64,000 nt of DNA, taken from assembly GCF_010993745.1 (NCBI RefSeq), contig NZ_WOTN01000002.1, positions 1,674,001-1,738,000 on the forward strand. Reading direction: 5' to 3'. Each line of letters opens with the position of its first letter. Positions within the stretch are counted from its first letter, which is position 1. The notes below the pieces were generated by a model. It did not search any database, was not told where the DNA came from, and saw only the letters and a list, made by a program, of their open reading frames with translations. This DNA is from Fodinicola acaciae. GTDB lineage: Bacteria; Actinomycetota; Actinomycetes; Mycobacteriales; HKI-0501. This document shows, piece by piece, positions 34,747 through 43,199 of the stretch. A program made the translations under genes and the position numbers.

Positions 34747-37411
34747 CCAAACCGTCATTGTCGGACGGCAGCGCACAATGGTGGCGGCGCTCGCCCTCGC
34801 CGCCGGACGTACGGTCTCCAGTGACCTGATGCTGGAACACCTGTGGGGTGACCGGCTTCCCGCGCAGCCGCGCCGCGCGTTGCACACCGTGGTGGCACGC
34901 CTGCGTGCCATTCTCGGTGACGGCAGCATCGACACCGTCGGAGACGGGTACGCGCTGCGTACGGATGCGGTCGAGGTCGACCTGCTGAGGTTTCGCGCGT
35001 TGCTGAGAGACGCGCGTACCAACGAAAACGAACGCGACCTGTTGGACCAGGCGTTGCGGTTGTGGCGCGGCGATCCGTTGGTCGACGTCGACTCGGATTC
35101 CTTACGTGACACGGCGATCGCGCCGTTGCGTGAGGAATGGCTGGCCGCCACGCTGCGCCGGATCGACCTCGACCTGGCCGACGGCCGGCACCACGAGGTG
35201 GTCGGTGAGCTGCGCGAGCTCGCCGCCGCTCAGCCGCTGACCGAGACGGTCTGGTCGCGGCTGGTGACCGCGTTGTACGGCTCGGACCGCCGAGCCGAGG
35301 CTTTCCAGGCATATCACGACATTCGGACCGCATTGCGCGACGAGCTCGGCATCGATCCTGGCGACGAGCTGGTCACCTTGTATCGGACGATGTTGCGCGG
35401 CACCCCGCAGCCACAGCCCGAGCTGGTGGCGATCCCCAGGCAACTTCCGGCCGACCTGGCCGATTTCGTCGGTCGAGAACAACTGCTGGCCGATCTCCAC
35501 GCGACCACGCAACGCGTCTGTGTGCTGCGCGGTCCGGCCGGCATCGGCAAGACCGCCACCGCCGTCCACTTTGGACACCGGATCGCCGGACGGTTTCCGG
35601 ACGGCCAGCTTTACCTTGATCTGCGCGGATTTTCCGGTGCCGCGTCGATGGAGGTGGCCGAGGCGCTCGGTCAGCTGACGCGCGCACTCGGCCTGCGCGC
35701 CGACCGGGTGCCGGCCGACGAGCAGGAGCTGGCCGCCACGTACCGGTCGCTGACGGCCGGCAAGCGGCTGCTCGTCGTGCTCGACAACGCTCGCGGCGCC
35801 GAGCAGGTGCGGCCGCTGATCCCGGCCGGAGCGCAGTCACGCGTGCTGGTCACCAGCCGTACGATGCTCACCGCGCTGGATGGCGCGGCCGACTTTTCGT
35901 TGCGGTTGCTGGTGGAAACCGAGGCCGTCGAGCTGCTGGCGCGCGCGGCGGGCCGGCAGACCGAGGCACCGGAGGCGGCCAGGTTGGTACGCCAGTGCGC
36001 GCACCTGCCGCTGGCCGTACGGATCGCCGGCGCTCGGCTGGCCGCGCGGCCGGGCTGGTCGGCCGGCACGCTCGCCGAGCTGCTCGACGACGAACGTGGC
36101 CGGCTGGACGAGCTGACGGTCGGCGACCGGGGCGTACGCGCCAGTTTCGCGGCGAGCTATCGCGCGCTGGCGGCCAGCGACGATCCGGTCGACCGGACGG
36201 CGGCCAGCCTGTTCGCGCGGCTCGGCCTGCTGCACTGGGCCGAGCTGACCGTGCCGGTCGCGGCGGCGCTGGCCGACATCGAGCAGCCGCGGGCGCGGCG
36301 CGGCCTGGAGCGGCTGGTCGACGACCACCTCCTCACCTCGCCGGCGCCTGGCCGCTATCGCACGCACGACCTGCTGCGTGTGTATGCGCGCGAGCTCGGC
36401 GCGGCGGCCACCGAACCGGTTGAGCGCGCGCTGACCTGCTATCTCGCGGCGGCCGAGCAGGCGACCCGGCTGTTGCTGCCGGACGCACGCCGGCGCGTGC
36501 CGGCCGAGCCGACGGTGAGCCCAGGTGGCGGTTTCGCGCTGGCGACCGTCGCCGACGCGCACGACTGGATCGAGGCCGAGCAGGCCAATCTGATGGCCGC
36601 CGTACGGCAGGCCTCGGTCATCGCTCCTGAGCTGGCCGTACGGTTGACCGTCGCGCTTTACGCGCCGCTGGACAACCACGGCCGCTGGGTCGACCTGCTC
36701 GCCGTGCGGCAGCTTGCCGCGTCCATCGCCGATCCGAGCGGCAGAGCCTACGCGCTGCGCGACGCCGGTTTCGCCGCGATGCGTCTGGGTCGGTTTGCCG
36801 ACGCGACTGGCTTGCTGGAGCGAGGTTTGGCCGCGTACGACGATCTGGGCGACCGCTATGGCCGGTTCAGTTGCATGCTGCAGCTCGGCCAGGCCTTTCT
36901 GGCGCAGGGCAGGTTTGTCGAGGCGACCGGCATTCTGGAGAAGTCGTACGCGCTCTGCCAGGAGATGGGACACCGGGTCGGAGAGTGCAACTCGCTCGAC
37001 GTGCTCGGCATGGTGCACCGGAAGATGGGCCGGCTGGCCGAGGCGATCGACTTTCACCGCCGTGCCGTCGCGATCGGCCAGGAGATCGGCAACCGCCGCG
37101 CGGAGGCCAGTGCGGTCGCCAACCTCGGCTGGGCCTGCCTGCGCGCGCACCGTGTCGAGGAGGCGATCGCCTGTCACAGGCGCAGCCTGATCGCGTATCA
37201 GGAGCTCGGCCAGCGCTATGGCGAGGCCGAGTCGCTGTGGGGCCTCGGCGAGGCTTATCGACTCCTTCGCGACATGGAGGAGGCGGAGATGTTCCTGTCC
37301 GCCGCGGTCGCGCTGCTGCGGCAGATCGACGCGCTCACCGAGGAGGAGGCCGAGACGCTGCCACGGCAGGCCGTTCCCGACATGCCCGCCGTCATCCGGC
37401 GGAATCTTTAG
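34682..37411 (+). CDS. AfsR/SARP-type regulator (BTAD, NB-ARC, TPR)
   Basis: A 909-residue regulator. An OmpR-type winged helix spans about 8-90 (VEILGPFRCWL to HTVVARLRAIL) and the bacterial transcriptional activation domain about 95-245. The NB-ARC STAND ATPase starts at FVGREQLL (about 260), with Walker A GPAGIGKT (about 284-291) and LLVVLDNARG as Walker B. TPR repeats run from about 675 to 880. Such proteins activate specialised-metabolite clusters after ATP-dependent assembly. The start overlaps 65 bases of the UbiA gene, with a GAAAGGA site before the ATG. The 3' end overlaps the convergent FAD monooxygenase gene by 20 bases. Confidence 0.92.
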   Translation: MEHEQRSRVEILGPFRCWLNGSQTVIVGRQRTMVAALALAAGRTVSSDLMLEHLWGDRLPAQPRRALHTVVARLRAILGDGSIDTVGDGYALRTDAVEVDLLRFRALLRDARTNENERDLLDQALRLWRGDPLVDVDSDSLRDTAIAPLREEWLAATLRRIDLDLADGRHHEVVGELRELAAAQPLTETVWSRLVTALYGSDRRAEAFQAYHDIRTALRDELGIDPGDELVTLYRTMLRGTPQPQPELVAIPRQLPADLADFVGREQLLADLHATTQRVCVLRGPAGIGKTATAVHFGHRIAGRFPDGQLYLDLRGFSGAASMEVAEALGQLTRALGLRADRVPADEQELAATYRSLTAGKRLLVVLDNARGAEQVRPLIPAGAQSRVLVTSRTMLTALDGAADFSLRLLVETEAVELLARAAGRQTEAPEAARLVRQCAHLPLAVRIAGARLAARPGWSAGTLAELLDDERGRLDELTVGDRGVRASFAASYRALAASDDPVDRTAASLFARLGLLHWAELTVPVAAALADIEQPRARRGLERLVDDHLLTSPAPGRYRTHDLLRVYARELGAAATEPVERALTCYLAAAEQATRLLLPDARRRVPAEPTVSPGGGFALATVADAHDWIEAEQANLMAAVRQASVIAPELAVRLTVALYAPLDNHGRWVDLLAVRQLAASIADPSGRAYALRDAGFAAMRLGRFADATGLLERGLAAYDDLGDRYGRFSCMLQLGQAFLAQGRFVEATGILEKSYALCQEMGHRVGECNSLDVLGMVHRKMGRLAEAIDFHRRAVAIGQEIGNRRAEASAVANLGWACLRAHRVEEAIACHRRSLIAYQELGQRYGEAESLWGLGEAYRLLRDMEEAEMFLSAAVALLRQIDALTEEEAETLPRQAVPDMPAVIRRNL

Positions 37412-38489
37412 CGCCGGTGAAGAACGCGAGCAGCTTGCGCGCGGAGCCGGGGGAGTTGAGCATGTCGTGGATTCGCGAGGCCTCCTTGCCGACCTTGCTC
37501 GTACGCTGCCACATCTCCTGCTCGTATTTCTTGACCGCGGTGGAGACGTCGTCGACGATCGCGCGGCCGAGCACGGCGCCGTCGTACATGGCCATGTTGG
37601 CGCCGTCGCCGGACGGTGGCATCAGGTGTGCCGCGTCGCCGATCAGCGTCACGCCGGGATTGGTCGGCCAGGTGAGGCCGATCGGCAGCGAGTAGATCGG
37701 ACGTACGACGGCGTTGTCGTCGCAGGCCTCGATCAGCTCGAGGAACCGCGGATGCCAGCCGGCGAACGACTCGATCAGCGCCGCCTTGCCGATGTCGCGG
37801 CCGTCGAACCAGCCTTCCGGTGTCTGGAAGGTGAGATAGACGCGTACGGAGCCGTCGCCGTTGCGCTGGGCCCCCAGCGAGAGGTCGTCACCGCGGACCC
37901 AGTAAGTGCCGCGGCCGACCATGGCGGCGAGGTCGGGATGCGTGCGGTCGATGTCCGGGATCCGCAGCTCGACGATGTTGACGCCGAGGTGGTGCGGACG
38001 AGCGTCGGTGAGCAGCGGCCGTATGCGCGAGTTGGCGCCGTCGGCGCCGACGATGAGGTCGGCCGTCGCGGTCGTGCCGTCGGTGAAGTGCAGGACACCG
38101 TCGCGTACGTGGTCGAGTCCGTGTCCCCACCGCACGGTGCCAGCCGGCAGGGAGTCGAGCAGGATGTCGCGCAGGTCGGCCCGGTCGATCTCCGGGCGGG
38201 CCATCGGCGCGTCGTCCGGTGTGTCCTCCTGGAGCAGCAGCGTGCCGTCCGGCTCCAGCAGCCGCATGTCCTGGCCCTCGCGGCGGGCCTTGGCCAGGAA
38301 CTGGTCGGTCAGGCCGGCCGCCTCCAGCGCGTACTGGCCGCCTTCCACATACAGGTCGAGCATGCCGCCCTGGCCGCGCGCGGTGCGCGACGCTTCGCGT
38401 TCGTACACGGCCGACTCGATGCCGTTGACGTGCAGGACGCGCGCCAGGGTCAGGCCGCCGGGACCGGCGCCGATGATCGCTATCGTCAT
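37392..38489 (-). CDS. FAD-dependent monooxygenase (TetX/PHBH-like)
   Basis: A 365-residue class A flavin monooxygenase. The N-terminal FAD motif is IIGAGPGGLTLARVL (about 5-19), the DG motif is LIVGADGANSRIR and the GD motif is TLIGDAAHLMPPSGDGANMAM near 285-305. It has the compact length of TetX-like enzymes, which hydroxylate tetracyclines or other aromatic substrates. ATG 38489 has a GAGAGG site. The gene is divergent from a TetR regulator, with repeated operator-like boxes between them, indicating inducible repression. Substrate not known; antibiotic inactivation is only a possibility. Confidence 0.88.
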   Translation of the reverse strand: MTIAIIGAGPGGLTLARVLHVNGIESAVYEREASRTARGQGGMLDLYVEGGQYALEAAGLTDQFLAKARREGQDMRLLEPDGTLLLQEDTPDDAPMARPEIDRADLRDILLDSLPAGTVRWGHGLDHVRDGVLHFTDGTTATADLIVGADGANSRIRPLLTDARPHHLGVNIVELRIPDIDRTHPDLAAMVGRGTYWVRGDDLSLGAQRNGDGSVRVYLTFQTPEGWFDGRDIGKAALIESFAGWHPRFLELIEACDDNAVVRPIYSLPIGLTWPTNPGVTLIGDAAHLMPPSGDGANMAMYDGAVLGRAIVDDVSTAVKKYEQEMWQRTSKVGKEASRIHDMLNSPGSARKLLAFFTGAKDSAG

Positions 38490-38500
38490 GATCCACCTCT

Positions 38501-38549
38501 CAATACGTTGTATCGTCCAATACACTGTATCGCGAGAGGCAATGTATCG
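38501..38549. promoter_or_regulatory. Repeated TetR-type operator boxes
   Basis: Two 15-base imperfect palindromes, CAATACGTTGTATCG (38501) and CAATACACTGTATCG (38518), share an ATAC-N3-GTAT core. A third shortened box, CAATGTATCG, lies at 38540. They fill the divergent promoter between the FAD monooxygenase and the TetR gene, the expected autoregulated arrangement. Confidence 0.72.
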
Positions 38550-38558
38550 TTTTGAGTT

Positions 38559-39248
38559 GTGTCCGACCTCATCTGGGACCGGCCGGAGCCGCCGAGCCGG
38601 CCGGCGCTCGCGCCGCTGAGCCGCGAGCGGATCGTACGAGCCGCGATCGCGTTGGCCGACGAGCACGGCTTGGAGGCTGTCTCGCTGCGCAAGGTCGCGG
38701 CCGCGCTCGATGCCGGCCCGATGCGGCTTTATGGCTATCTGGCGACGAAACAGGAGCTGTTGGATCTGCTGGTCGACGCGGTGTACGCGGAGATCCGGCC
38801 GGTCGGCGACGACTGGCAGTCGCTGCTGCGGTCGCATGCGCGGCAGCTCCGCGCCGCTGCCCGCCGGCACGAGTGGCTGGCGGATCTGCTCGGTGGTCGG
38901 CCGCAACTCGGACCGAACGCGATGGCGAGCGGAGAGGCCGTGCTGGCCGGACTGGCTGAGCTCGACCTCGACGCGGTGATGCCGGTGATGGCGGCGGTGA
39001 CCGCGTACGTGACCGGGGCGGTGCGACGCGAGATCGCCGAACTTCGGGCCGAGCGGTCGACCGGGATGGACGAGCGGCAGTGGCAGGCCGCGACCGGGCC
39101 GTACCTGAGGCGGATCTTCGCGAGCGGCCGGTTTCCGGCGCTGGAGAAGGTGGTCAGGGACGCCGTACACCTGACCGCTGACGAGACTTTCGAGCTCGGC
39201 CTGGACTATGTCATCGACGGCATCGCGGCACGGAACGTGCGCCGATAG
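38559..39248 (+). CDS. TetR/AcrR-family regulator
   Basis: A 229-residue repressor. The N-terminal helix-turn-helix is LSRERIVRAAIALADEHGLE followed by AVSLRKVAAALDAGPMRLYGYLATKQELLDL (about 21-75). The C-terminal ligand domain (about 100-225) is of the TetR_C_1-like type found with tetracycline-related repressors. The start is GTG 38559; no good ATG exists. It is divergent from the FAD monooxygenase it probably controls through boxes at 38501-38549. Its last 43 bases overlap the convergent GlxA-type gene. Confidence 0.88.
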   Translation: MSDLIWDRPEPPSRPALAPLSRERIVRAAIALADEHGLEAVSLRKVAAALDAGPMRLYGYLATKQELLDLLVDAVYAEIRPVGDDWQSLLRSHARQLRAAARRHEWLADLLGGRPQLGPNAMASGEAVLAGLAELDLDAVMPVMAAVTAYVTGAVRREIAELRAERSTGMDERQWQAATGPYLRRIFASGRFPALEKVVRDAVHLTADETFELGLDYVIDGIAARNVRR

Positions 39249-40150
39249 GCGGCTGGGGTCGTACGCACCGCCCGGTGGAAACGCCGGCGCAGGTTGGTGG
39301 CCGATGCAAGGCCGACCCTGCCGGCGATCGTCTCGACCGGCAGGTCGGTCTCTTCCAACATCGCGCGCGCCGCGTCGATCCGTTGGGTGAGCAGCCATTG
39401 GCCTGGACTGACGCCGAGCTGGGTGGCGAACCGCCGTGCCAACGTGCGCGGGGACATGCTCAGTCGCGCCGCCATGTCGTCGATCGTGATCGGCTCGGCA
39501 AGCCGCTCGGTGACCCAGTCCAACAGCGGCGCCAGCGACTCGCGCGGTGTCGTTTCGGTGGTTTTGGCGGCATACTGCGCTTGGCCGCCTTCGCGGTGCG
39601 GTGGCATCACCATCTCGCGGGCCACCTGCGCCGCGTACGCGACCCCGTGGTCGCTCCGCGCGAGATGCAGGCACAGGTCGATGCCGGCGCCGGCGCCGCC
39701 GCTGGTGGCGATGTCGCCGTGGTCGACGTAGAGCACGTCTGGATCGACGCGTACGCGTGGAAAACGCTCGGCGAGGTCTGCTGCCGCCGACCAGTGTGTG
39801 GTGGCGCGCCGGCCGTCCAGCAATCCCGTCTGCGCCAACGCGAACGCTCCCGTACAAATGCTGACCAGTCGCGCGCCGCGCTCGTGTGCCGCGATCAGTT
39901 TTGCCTTTACAGCCGGTGAAAGTGGCTGGTCGTGCGTTGTCCAGCCGGGGACCACGATGGTGTCGGCGCTGTCGAGCAATGGCAGGCCATGGCGTACGAC
40001 CATCGGATAGCCGTCGGTGGTCGGGACCTCGCCGGTTTTCTCAGCACACACCCGGAAGTCGTAATGCGGCCGGCGAAGAATCCTTGCCGCGCAACTGATC
40101 TCGAACGGCGACTGGGGCGGACGTACGAATGCCACCACGCGATGGGTCAT
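39206..40150 (-). CDS. GlxA-family AraC-type regulator
   Basis: A 314-residue regulator with an N-terminal DJ-1/PfpI-like domain (about 1-185) that includes the SICTGAFAL elbow with Cys (about 99). A C-terminal pair of AraC helix-turn-helices follows (about 210-305): DDMAARLSMSPRTLARRF, then VETIAGRVGLASATNLRRRF. The DJ-1 part is usually a ligand sensor rather than an enzyme. The gene ends inside the TetR gene (43-base convergent overlap) and is divergent from a cupin gene, a plausible target. Confidence 0.9.
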   Translation of the reverse strand: MTHRVVAFVRPPQSPFEISCAARILRRPHYDFRVCAEKTGEVPTTDGYPMVVRHGLPLLDSADTIVVPGWTTHDQPLSPAVKAKLIAAHERGARLVSICTGAFALAQTGLLDGRRATTHWSAAADLAERFPRVRVDPDVLYVDHGDIATSGGAGAGIDLCLHLARSDHGVAYAAQVAREMVMPPHREGGQAQYAAKTTETTPRESLAPLLDWVTERLAEPITIDDMAARLSMSPRTLARRFATQLGVSPGQWLLTQRIDAARAMLEETDLPVETIAGRVGLASATNLRRRFHRAVRTTPAAYRRTFRAAMPSMT

Positions 40151-40221
40151 GACAAGAAAATACCCGACAATGTCGTTTCTGACACTGGCTGACCGGCGTG
40201 ATGTTGGCCAGATTGGTGGTC

Positions 40222-40539
40222 ATGGCAGATGGTTACGTGTGGTCGGCGGTCGAGGACGCGCCGATCCGTGAGTTGTTTCCCGGCATCCGGCTGCGTTCCC
40301 TGTGGCGCGGCGACAACGGTGCGACGGCGCACGTGCTGGAGATGGATGCCGGTGCGGCATGGCGCGGCATCGACGTACACGAGCCCGGCCCGGAGGAGGT
40401 TTTCGTGGTGTCCGGCACGTTCAACGACGGCGACCGGGACTATCCGGCCGGCTCGTTCATCCACGCACCGGCCGGCTCGTCGCACGTCCCGCAGAGCGCG
40501 ACCGGCTGCACGCTGTTCCTGTTCTATCCGGGAGGCTGA
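40222..40539 (+). CDS. Cupin-domain protein (ChrR-like)
   Basis: A 105-residue single-domain cupin. A WRGIDVHEPGPEEVFVVSGTFNDG stretch gives the first cupin motif with one His and two Glu ligands, and AGSFIHAPAGSSHVP gives the second with His. It most resembles the cupin half of anti-sigma ChrR-type proteins. ATG 40222 was chosen; an upstream start at 40198 is possible. It is divergent from the GlxA-type regulator and 38 bases before another cupin gene. Confidence 0.75.
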   Translation: MADGYVWSAVEDAPIRELFPGIRLRSLWRGDNGATAHVLEMDAGAAWRGIDVHEPGPEEVFVVSGTFNDGDRDYPAGSFIHAPAGSSHVPQSATGCTLFLFYPGG

Positions 40540-40548
40540 TCTGCTACT

Positions 40549-40566
40549 GTACCTACTAGTAGGTAC
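40549..40566. promoter_or_regulatory. Perfect 18-base palindrome, candidate operator
   Basis: GTACCTACTAGTAGGTAC lies 11 bases before the ATG of the second cupin gene, close to its ribosome site. The TACTAGTA core with symmetrical flanks is of the type bound by TetR-family dimers. No regulator gene is adjacent apart from the GlxA-type one. Confidence 0.65.
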
Positions 40567-40577
40567 GAGGAGCTGAC

Positions 40578-40904
40578 ATGCGGATTGAACGGAAACACCT
40601 GTCGACCGGCGAGGTCGGCCGCGAGGTGGAGCGAGTCGAGACGTATCGGGTCGAGCTGCCACCTGGCGCCGGCACCGGCCTGCATGTCCATCCGGGTGGC
40701 GTGAGCGGCTACATCGTGAGCGGCCGCGCGGCGTACCAACTGGAGGGTCAGGACGTCGAGGAACTGTCGGCCGGCAGCGGATTTTTCGAGCCGGCCGGCG
40801 CCCGGGTCGCGCGTTTCGACAACCTGTCCGCGACCGAGCCGGTCGTTTTTGTCGCGCACTATCTGCTAAGTGGCGATCAGGAGTTGTTGGTGCCGGTCGA
40901 ATAG
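40578..40904 (+). CDS. Cupin-domain protein
   Basis: A 108-residue cupin. The first motif GTGLHVHPGGVSGYIVSGRAAY supplies two His; the expected Glu is replaced within GGVSGYIV. The second motif lies in GSGFFEPAGARVARF, where the usual His appears to be lost. Metal binding may therefore be weak or absent. GAGGAG precedes the ATG, and the promoter carries the palindrome at 40549-40566, so it seems to be separately regulated. Its 3' end overlaps the end of the HNH gene by 28 bases. Confidence 0.75.
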   Translation: MRIERKHLSTGEVGREVERVETYRVELPPGAGTGLHVHPGGVSGYIVSGRAAYQLEGQDVEELSAGSGFFEPAGARVARFDNLSATEPVVFVAHYLLSGDQELLVPVE

Positions 40905-41512
40905 GTGACGTAGGTGCGGCCGAGCGGCGAGGTCCAGGCGTACGTCACTTGCGTGACGTCCCAGCCGTGGTGCGTTTTGGCTTCATGGTGATACTTACAG
41001 AGGGGCTTGAGATTGTCGGCCGAGGTCGGGCCGTCCGGGAAGGGCACGGTGTGGTCGAGCTCGCAGCTCCTGGCTGGCCGGTTGCAGCACGGGAAGATGC
41101 AGGTGGGAGCGTTGGCTCGGACGTAGTCGGCGAGCGCGGTCTTTTCTGCCGGCAGCAACGCGCTGAGCCAGGCCATGCCGTCGTCGGCGTCGATGATCTC
41201 GGTTTGCTCGATCATTGTCCGCGCCTTGGCGATGTCGATGATGCCGGCGCACAGCGCCGCGAGCGTGCGGGGGAGAGTGCTGGTCAGATGCTCACCCCAC
41301 TCCAACCGGCTGGCCGCGGCCCTGGTGGTCCATTTCAACGCTGAGGCGACCTCGGCGGCCGCGTACCGCCGCGCCAACGGATCGTACTGGGTGATGAACC
41401 GTCCCATCGACGCCAACTGCATCCCCTGAATCGCCGCGATCAACCGATTGGTCACCTCCATCACGGCAAGACATTCATACCGATCCGCGGCCGAAAGATC
41501 CAACCCCTGCAA
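40877..41512 (-). pseudogene. DUF222/13E12-type HNH endonuclease gene with internal deletions
   Basis: The frame encodes 211 residues, while intact relatives have about 400-500. The N-terminal DUF222 part (ARRYAAAEVASALKWTTRAA, LCAGIIDIAKARTMIEQTE) jumps to DGMAWLSALLPAEK and then directly to ALADYVRANAPTCIFPCC. Two blocks normally lying between these landmarks are missing, both in frame. The HNH core CELDHTVPF, ADNLKPLC, HHEAKTHHGW is intact. Upstream, the end of a conserved-looking N terminus (FALDFVDAAPDAETVRV) continues in a different frame at about 41513-41570, so a frameshift is also likely. A shortened active nuclease cannot be excluded. Confidence 0.7.
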
Positions 41513-41670
41513 ACCCGAACCGTCTCCGCATCCGGCGCCGCATCGACAAAATCCAACGCGAACAACGGATCCCCGATAACCCCTATGCCACCATCATTCC
41601 GCACCACCACACATTTCAGAACCCCATTTCCCAGCAACCGCAACGAAAGACGGGTGCTTTTCACCATGAC

Positions 41671-41819
41671 GGCTTTGTTTGTTCTCCCCTCGGCGTGCGC
41701 AGCAACCACACTCCCGATCCAGGCGGCGGCAAACCGAACCCAGCCACGTACGAAAGCTCCACCGCCTGGATCGGAAGTGTGGTTCCCTCCAGGGCGCCGA
41801 GGGGAGAACAAACAAAGCC
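41671..41819. mobile_element. 149-base palindromic element with 25-base terminal inverted repeats
   Basis: The ends GGCTTTGTTTGTTCTCCCCT (continuing CGGCG) are perfect inverted repeats. Complementarity continues imperfectly inwards through AACCACACT-CCGATCCAGGCGG, so almost the whole element folds back on itself. There is no coding capacity. It lies between an HNH pseudogene and a carboxylesterase remnant. No clear target duplication was found. Confidence 0.65.
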
Positions 41820-41970
41820 ACCCCGCACCAAACCCGCACCTCGACGGTCCTTCCCCCATCTCCCTGAGGTAAAGGTCTTAATCCCTAAACGCAACCACAA
41901 ACGCACCGCAACAACCGACGCCCCAACCACTTCCAAACGTAACCTGACGTCTTTCGGCGCCGGCAAACAA

Positions 41971-42196
41971 GAAGTCTCCGCACGCTATCCGGTGCGGCGG
42001 TCATACAGCCAAAACTGGGCCACGATCATGACCGACGCCGGCTTGGCGTGTCCGACACTGGAGCGCAACGGCATGCTCGGGGCGGCACGTGCCGACCTTC
42101 GGGTACGAGTTCGCCGACCGCACGGCCCCGCCGGTGCTGCCGCGCGTCGGCTATCCGTACGACGCCTACCATTCGGCGGACGCCACTCGCACCTGA
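41971..42196 (+). pseudogene. Carboxylesterase (type B) C-terminal remnant
   Basis: Pieces of a para-nitrobenzyl-esterase-like protein are readable in two frames: ARYPVRRSYSQNWATIMTDA with LACPTLERNG, then, after a frameshift near 42070-42085, HVPTFGYEFADRTAPPVLPR followed by YPYDAYHSAD and a stop at 42194. These match the usual order near the end of type B carboxylesterases, including the His segment region. No upstream catalytic domain with the GESAGG motif is present. It is a decayed fragment. Confidence 0.65.
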
Positions 42197-42246
42197 CGCC
42201 ATCAGGCCAGTCAATTTCGGCCGCGAACACCAGTGCGCCTTCTGGC

Positions 42247-43116
42247 TCAGCCGCTGACGACCGATTTCTCGCGCACCTGTGGCTGGTCCGCGCGTGCTCC
42301 GCTCCTCTCGGCACCGACACCGGCGATCACCACCAACGCGATCCCCAGCATCGCCAACACACTCGGCACCTGGAGCAACACGACCAAACCAACCACCAAC
42401 GCGATCGCCGGTTCCAAGCTCATCAAGGTGCCGAAGGCAGCCGTGTTGAGCCGTCGCAAAGCGAGAAATTCCAGTGTAAACGGCACAACCGGCAACAAGA
42501 TCGCCAATCCGAAGCCAATCAACAAAACCTGCCAACTGACCTGACCGAGAGCCCACGGTCCGACCGCGATGGTCGACACGATCCCGGCGACCGGCATGGA
42601 GACACCGAGCGCGGTCACGCCGGAGACCTCGTCGCCGGCGAGCTGCGTGAGCAGGATGTACGCGGCCCAGCACGCCGCGGACGCCAGTGCGAACGCCACA
42701 CCGATCAGGTCGATCGTGCCGCGCCAGGGCTCGGTGAGCAGCACCACACCGGCGGCGGCGAAAACCGGCCACGGCCGCCATTTGTTGGGGCTGCGGACGA
42801 TCGCGACGGTGAGCGGACCGAGAAATTCCAGCGCGCTGGCCGTTCCGAGCGGCAGCCGGGTGATCGCGGCCATGAAAAACATCGTCACCGCACCGGTCAC
42901 CACGCCGAGTGCGACACAGATCAGGAAGGTGCGGCGGGTGAACGCCGACCGGCGCGGTCGTACGACCAACAGCACGATCGCGCCGGCCCAGGCCAGTCGC
43001 AGCCAGGCGGTCGCCTCCGCGCCGATTTGGTGCGACAGCTGGACAGATGCGGCCAGTCCGATTTGTACGGACGACATCGAGGCAAGCGCCATCGGTGCGC
43101 CGACACGAGAATTCAC
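42247..43116 (-). CDS. EamA-family (DMT) transporter
   Basis: A 289-residue inner-membrane protein with about ten helices in two repeated EamA halves; the second EamA signature is FTLEFLALRRLNTAAFGTLMSLEPAIALVVG (about 225-255). It resembles RhtA-type exporters of amino acids or metabolites. It is divergent from a LysR-type regulator gene (83-base gap), the usual sign that the regulator controls the exporter. The C-terminal tail is short and polar. Confidence 0.88.
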   Translation of the reverse strand: MNSRVGAPMALASMSSVQIGLAASVQLSHQIGAEATAWLRLAWAGAIVLLVVRPRRSAFTRRTFLICVALGVVTGAVTMFFMAAITRLPLGTASALEFLGPLTVAIVRSPNKWRPWPVFAAAGVVLLTEPWRGTIDLIGVAFALASAACWAAYILLTQLAGDEVSGVTALGVSMPVAGIVSTIAVGPWALGQVSWQVLLIGFGLAILLPVVPFTLEFLALRRLNTAAFGTLMSLEPAIALVVGLVVLLQVPSVLAMLGIALVVIAGVGAERSGARADQPQVREKSVVSG

Positions 43117-43199
43117 GTCGTCCAGTAAACGTCCCGCGACCGTTCATGTCCACGTGTTGGTGATTGACAAACCGTTCGAAATTACTGAACAGTGGAGCG

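Noticed and set aside
33655-38489. Calling a terpenoid or meroterpenoid biosynthetic gene cluster
   Set aside because: Only one prenyltransferase and one oxygenase are present, with no terpene cyclase, polyketide synthase or precursor genes nearby.
38490-39857. Long minus-strand extension of the FAD monooxygenase frame opposite the TetR gene
   Set aside because: It is the antisense of a well-supported TetR gene; the FAD-binding N terminus and ribosome site define the start at 38489.
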